A DNA stretch of 9,194 bases. Origin: Methylobacteriaceae bacterium (GTDB lineage: Bacteria; Pseudomonadota; Alphaproteobacteria; Rhizobiales; Beijerinckiaceae). The DNA lies in assembly GCA_019247255.1 (NCBI GenBank), contig JAFAPJ010000476.1:1-9194 (forward strand), read 5' to 3'. This document shows, in pieces, positions 5,680-9,194 of this stretch (position 1 is its first letter; the number at the start of each line of letters is the position of its first letter). Under the pieces are notes generated by a model, which worked only from the letters and a program-made list of their open reading frames with translations, did not search any database and was not told where the DNA came from. The position numbers and the translations under genes are program-made.

Positions 5680-6719
5680 CACACGCTCGCTTCGGCTAAG
5701 GCATTGCAAAGGCGGACGATCTCGCCTCCGATCCGGTCAAGGGGCAGCTGTCGGCCGACGGCGCCCATCTCGTGCGCGACCCGCGGCATGCCGTAGACCA
5801 CGCAGGTCGCCTCGTCCTGCCCGATGGTCTGCGCGCCGGCCTGACGCATCGCGAGGAGCCCGGCCGCCCCGTCCCGGCCCATCCCGGTCAGGATGACGCC
5901 GAGCGCATGGGCGCCCGCCGTACGCGCGACCGAGTGGAACAGGCGGTCGACCGAGGGCCGGTGCCCGCTGACGAGGTCCCCCTCGTGCAGCGTGCAGCGC
6001 AGCGCGCTTCGTCCCGTAATCTCGAGGTGGGTGCGGCCGCCCGGCGCCAGGTAGACATGGCCGGGCTCGAGCGGCGCGCCGTCGGCTGCCTCGGCCACGG
6101 TCGCCTGGCTCGCACGGTCGAGCCGCTTGGCGAAGCTGCCCGTGAAGGTCTCGGGCATGTGCTGGACGATGACGGTCGGCGGACAGTTCGCGGGGAGGCG
6201 CGAGACGATCGCGAGAAGGGATTCGACGCCGCCCGTCGACGAGCCGATCGCGACGATGCGGCCGTCTGGCCTGAAGGGCTGGCTCGTCGAGACCGGCGCC
6301 GCCGACGAAGTCATCCGGGCGCGCGGCCGGGCGAACTTCGCGGCCTTCACCTTCTCGGGCAGCTCCGCGAAGGCCCGGGAGACCGGTGTTCCGTTGAGCG
6401 GCTTGCCGACGCAATCGAAAGCCCCGATCTCGAGCGCCCGGACGCTCGTCTCGGCGCCGTGCTGCGTCAGGGTCGAGATCATGATGACGGGCATGGGCCG
6501 GAGCCGCATGATCTTCTCGAGAAATTCGAGCCCGTTCATGTTGGGCATCTCGACATCGAGGGTCACGACGTCGGGATTGAGCGCCTTGATGGCTTGCCGG
6601 GCCTCCAGCGGATCGCCCGCCGTGCCCACCACCTCGATCTCGGGATCGGCCTGGAGCACGGACGAGACGAGGCTCCGCATGGTGGCGGAATCGTCCACGA
6701 CGAGGACGCGGGTCGTCAT
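5679..6719 (-). CDS. cheB: Chemotaxis protein-glutamate methylesterase/deamidase CheB
   Basis: This 346-residue protein removes methyl groups from glutamates of chemoreceptors and can deamidate glutamines; it is activated by CheA phosphorylation. The N-terminal receiver domain (about 3-120) has Asp10, Asp55 in LDVEMPN (phosphoacceptor) and Lys106. A linker of about 30 residues follows. The C-terminal esterase domain (about 153-340) has the catalytic triad Ser161 in GSSTGG, His187 in VQHMP and Asp283 in GMGRDGAAG. Length and order are standard. Start ATG 6719 overlaps the cheR stop by four bases (ATGA), with AGGA eight bases upstream. The frame stays open further upstream within cheR, but [10 protein letters not shown] is the natural start of a receiver domain. 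It works opposite CheR to set receptor adaptation. Confidence 0.97.
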   Translation of the reverse strand: MTTRVLVVDDSATMRSLVSSVLQADPEIEVVGTAGDPLEARQAIKALNPDVVTLDVEMPNMNGLEFLEKIMRLRPMPVIMISTLTQHGAETSVRALEIGAFDCVGKPLNGTPVSRAFAELPEKVKAAKFARPRARMTSSAAPVSTSQPFRPDGRIVAIGSSTGGVESLLAIVSRLPANCPPTVIVQHMPETFTGSFAKRLDRASQATVAEAADGAPLEPGHVYLAPGGRTHLEITGRSALRCTLHEGDLVSGHRPSVDRLFHSVARTAGAHALGVILTGMGRDGAAGLLAMRQAGAQTIGQDEATCVVYGMPRVAHEMGAVGRQLPLDRIGGEIVRLCNALAEASV

Positions 6720-7585
6720 CGCGGCTGTCCTGTGAATTGATAGCTCGTCAGGCCCGAGCTGACGAAGCCCGTCACGCCGACGCGCTCCGAATGCCCGACA
6801 TAGAGCTGCCCGCCGGGCGCGAGATGTTCCTGGAAGCGACGCCAGGTCTTCTGCTGCGTCTCGTCGTCGAAATAGATCACGACGTTGCGGCAGAAGATCG
6901 CCTGGAAGGCATGCTTCATCGGCCAGGAGCCGATCAGATTGAGCTCGCGGAAGGCCACGAGCGCCCGCGCATCGTCCCCGATGCTCAAGCCCCGGCCGTC
7001 GCCGGCCGGCTCGAGGAAGCGACGACGCAGGTCGGCCGGGATGGAAGCGACCTCGCTTTCCGAGTAGATCCCGCGCCGCGCCGTCGCGATCACGCTCGGG
7101 TCGATGTCGCTCGCGAGGATCCGGATGTCGTAATCGCCGGCATTGGGCAGGACGGAGAGGAGCGTCAGCGCGATCGAGTAGGGTTCCTGACCGGTCGAGC
7201 AGCCCGCCGACCAGAGCCGGAGACGGCCGCCGCGCTTCGCGGCCTCGATTGCCGGCGGCAGGACGTTCTCCCGCAGGTGGTCGAAATGGTGCGGCTCGCG
7301 GAAGAAGCGGGTGACGTTCGTGGTCAGCGCCACCAGCATGTGGTGGCGCTCGTCCGTACCGTCCGGCCCGCTGATCAGCTCGCAATACTGGCGAAAGCTC
7401 TCGAGCCCCAGCGCGCGCAGGCGCTTCGCCAGGCGCGAGTAGACGAGCGTCGACTTGGTTTCCGGAAGCGAGATCCCGGAATCCGCGTAGAGCATCGCGG
7501 CGATCTGGCGGAAATCATGGTCGGTGAACGCGAACTCGTTCCCGCCGCTGACCTCGCTCGCCCGCGTCTGAACCGCTGCCGCCAT
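6716..7585 (-). CDS. cheR: Chemotaxis protein-glutamate O-methyltransferase CheR
   Basis: This 289-residue protein transfers methyl groups from S-adenosylmethionine to glutamates of chemoreceptors. The N-terminal helical domain (about 18-85) is followed by the conserved [10 protein letters not shown] (88-97). The SAM-binding domain has [15 protein letters not shown] (125-139), ASDIDP (158-163), FCRNVVIYF (231-239) and GHSE (264-267). All are hallmarks of the family, and the length is normal. Start ATG 7585 comes four bases after the cheW stop; a weak GAGG lies 13 bases upstream. Its own stop overlaps the cheB start, so the two adaptation enzymes are probably translated in a coupled way. Confidence 0.97.
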   Translation of the reverse strand: MAAAVQTRASEVSGGNEFAFTDHDFRQIAAMLYADSGISLPETKSTLVYSRLAKRLRALGLESFRQYCELISGPDGTDERHHMLVALTTNVTRFFREPHHFDHLRENVLPPAIEAAKRGGRLRLWSAGCSTGQEPYSIALTLLSVLPNAGDYDIRILASDIDPSVIATARRGIYSESEVASIPADLRRRFLEPAGDGRGLSIGDDARALVAFRELNLIGSWPMKHAFQAIFCRNVVIYFDDETQQKTWRRFQEHLAPGGQLYVGHSERVGVTGFVSSGLTSYQFTGQPR

Positions 7586-7589
7586 GAGA

Positions 7590-8051
7590 TCAGGCGGCCT
7601 CGAGATTGGCGGGGAGCATCGCGTCGAGGGAGACGAGGCTGATCATGCGCCCGTCGATCGGCAGGAGCCCCTTCACGATCTGTTTGGCCGTGTCGTAGGC
7701 GAGCTCCGGGGTCGGCTGGACGTTGTCCTCGGTGACCGTGAGGATGTCGGAGACGGCGTCGACGAGGAGGCCGAAGACCTGCTCCTTGACCCGGGCCACG
7801 ATGATGACGTGACGGGCGCTGGGCTCCGTCGTCTCGAGGCCGAGCCGGGCCGAGAAATCGATCACCGGGAGCACGGCGCCCCGCAGGTTGATGACGCCCC
7901 GCACGAAATCAGGCGAATGGGGAAGCGGCGTCGCCGGCGTCCAGCCGCGGATCTCGCGGACCGACATGATGTCGACGCAGAATTCCTGGGACCCGGTCCG
8001 GAAGGAGATGAGCTCTTGGCGGCTCGAAGCTGTCATGGCGGCGTTGGACAT
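7590..8051 (-). CDS. cheW: Chemotaxis coupling protein CheW
   Basis: This 153-residue protein is an adaptor that links chemoreceptors to the kinase CheA in the membrane-associated array. A single CheW (SH3-like) domain spans about 12-148. Conserved landmarks are VREIRGW (31-37), the GVINLRG loop (52-58) followed by VLPVIDFSARLG, and DAVSDILTV (98-106). It lacks the extra receiver domain of CheV. The frame is open far upstream into cheA, but ATG 8051 gives a normal CheW start and has AGAGGA (8064-8059) seven bases upstream. The gene begins 11 bases after cheA and ends four bases before cheR. Confidence 0.96.
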   Translation of the reverse strand: MSNAAMTASSRQELISFRTGSQEFCVDIMSVREIRGWTPATPLPHSPDFVRGVINLRGAVLPVIDFSARLGLETTEPSARHVIIVARVKEQVFGLLVDAVSDILTVTEDNVQPTPELAYDTAKQIVKGLLPIDGRMISLVSLDAMLPANLEAA

Positions 8052-8058
8052 GGGCTCA

Positions 8059-8064
8059 TCCTCT
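8059..8064 (-). promoter_or_regulatory. Ribosome binding site of cheW, overlapping the cheA stop
   Basis: On the minus strand this reads AGAGGA and overlaps the cheA TAG (8065-8063). It sits seven bases before ATG 8051 and decides that start over the upstream open frame. Confidence 0.65.
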
Positions 8065-9194
8065 AAGCCGAGCGTAGCAGCGGAGTCTGAAGGCTTTCCT
8101 GATGAGGGATGGCCAGGACCGCATCGACGTCCACGATGAGCGCGACGCGCCCGTCGCCCAGGATGGTGGCGGCCGCGATCCCGACGACGCGCCGGTAGTT
8201 GGCCTCCAGGCTCTTGATGACGACCTGGCGCTGGCCGAGGATCGAATCGACCAGGAAGGCGGCCGAGCGCCCGTCCTCGCCCTCGACGAGCAGCGCCACG
8301 CCCGAGGTCGGCTCGAGCGCATCGTCGCGAAAGCCGAGCCGCTGGCCGATGTCGATCACCGGAATGTACCGGTCCCGCAGGCTGAGCAGAGGCACGCTTC
8401 CGCGCAGCGCCCGAAGCTCGGACGGCTTCGGCTGCAGGGTCTCCATCACGGCCGTCAGCGGCACGACGAGCGTTTGGCCGCACACGGACACGACCATCCC
8501 GTCCAGGACCGCCAGCGTGAGGGGCAGGGAGAGCGTGAAGGTCGAGCCGAGGCCGGGCCGCGAGGTGATGGAGATGCGGCCGCCGAGCGCCTGGATCGAG
8601 CGGCGCACGACATCCATGCCGACGCCCCGGCCGGAGATGTCCGACACCGTCTCGGCCGTCGAGAAGCCCGGCATGAAGATCAGGTTGTCGATCTCCTCGT
8701 CGGTCAGCGCGGAATCCGGCGCGACGAGGCCCTTGTCGACCGCGATCTGGCGCACGCGCTTGCGGTCGATGCCGCCGCCGTCATCCGCGACCTCGATCAC
8801 GATGCGCCCGCTCCGGTGCAGCGCGGACAGCCGGACCGTGCCCTCCTCGGGCTTGCCCACCTCCTGGCGCTTGCCCGGCTTCTCGAGCCCATGGTCGATC
8901 GCGTTGCGGATCATATGCGTGATCGGGTCCGTGAGGCGCTCGATCACCGTCTTGTCGACCTCGGTGCCCTCGCCTTCCACGACGAGCCGGACCTGCTTGC
9001 CGGTCGCCGAGGCGACCTCGCGCACGAGGCGCGGCATGCGCTGGAAGACGCTCTTCACGGGCTGGGCCCGGATCGCCATCACGCTGTCCTGGATCTCGCG
9101 CGTGAGGAGCTCGAGATCGTCGAGCCCGACCGCGACCCCGGAGGAGCGGGCGAGCCCGCTCTCGAAGACGCGCTGGGACAGCATGGCCTGGTTG
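8063..9194 (-). CDS. cheA: Chemotaxis histidine kinase CheA, 5' part outside the window
   Basis: The frame is open to the right edge and ends at TAG (8065-8063), leaving about 376 visible residues. The ATG at 9184 is internal. Visible in order are: the end of the dimerisation domain P3; the SVMAIRAQPV junction (about 37-46) leading into the ATPase domain P4 with N-box HMIRNAIDHG (93-102), G1 box DDGGGID (137-143), G2 box GRGVGMD (188-194) and GLGSTF (214-219); then the CheW-like regulatory domain P5 (about 225-365). The phosphorylated His (P1) and the response-regulator docking domain (P2) lie outside. CheA autophosphorylates under receptor control and passes phosphate to CheY and CheB, both encoded downstream in the same operon. 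In S. meliloti, cheS and cheY1 precede cheA; whether they do here cannot be seen. Confidence 0.97.
   Translation of the reverse strand, partial: NQAMLSQRVFESGLARSSGVAVGLDDLELLTREIQDSVMAIRAQPVKSVFQRMPRLVREVASATGKQVRLVVEGEGTEVDKTVIERLTDPITHMIRNAIDHGLEKPGKRQEVGKPEEGTVRLSALHRSGRIVIEVADDGGGIDRKRVRQIAVDKGLVAPDSALTDEEIDNLIFMPGFSTAETVSDISGRGVGMDVVRRSIQALGGRISITSRPGLGSTFTLSLPLTLAVLDGMVVSVCGQTLVVPLTAVMETLQPKPSELRALRGSVPLLSLRDRYIPVIDIGQRLGFRDDALEPTSGVALLVEGEDGRSAAFLVDSILGQRQVVIKSLEANYRRVVGIAAATILGDGRVALIVDVDAVLAIPHQESLQTPLLRSA

Noticed and set aside
5772..7642. Plus-strand open frames opposite cheB and cheR.
   Set aside because: They are antisense to genes with full catalytic motifs, and their translations show no family features.

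Overview
The window is very GC-rich (roughly 70% by eye), densely coded and uses G/C-ending codons throughout. Protein sequences and gene order point to an alphaproteobacterium, most likely of the Hyphomicrobiales (Rhizobiales). The strongest clue is a chemotaxis operon in the order cheA-cheW-cheR-cheB-cheY-cheD, the order known from Sinorhizobium meliloti and relatives. Genus cannot be fixed from this sequence.

Left part (1-3582, plus strand). The window opens inside a DUF763-family gene (3' part only). A 269-residue protein of no family I recognise follows; it is clearly built from two tandem copies of one roughly 110-residue domain. Eleven bases after its stop begins a 583-residue thiamine-diphosphate (ThDP) enzyme of the acetolactate-synthase-like superfamily, with a complete cofactor motif and catalytic glutamate. 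The spacing suggests that the duplicated protein and the ThDP enzyme are cotranscribed and work together; the substrate is unknown.

Middle (3583-4720). A D-isomer-specific 2-hydroxyacid dehydrogenase lies on the minus strand, convergent with the ThDP gene. The short gap between them holds a hairpin that may be a terminator. Upstream of the dehydrogenase, between it and cheD, is a 126-base spacer with two hairpins and the dehydrogenase ribosome binding site.

Right part (4721-9194, minus strand). This is a tightly packed chemotaxis operon, read right to left: cheA (5' end outside the window), cheW, cheR, cheB, cheY, cheD. Neighbouring genes overlap by 1 or 4 bases or are 4 to 11 bases apart, so translation is probably coupled. 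Together they encode the histidine kinase, its receptor coupler, the receptor methyltransferase and methylesterase (adaptation), the motor-type response regulator, and the receptor deamidase. All catalytic residues I could locate are present. Unlike S. meliloti, no cheT or flagellar gene follows cheD; the dehydrogenase does. No RNA genes, CRISPR arrays, insertion sequences or attachment sites were seen.
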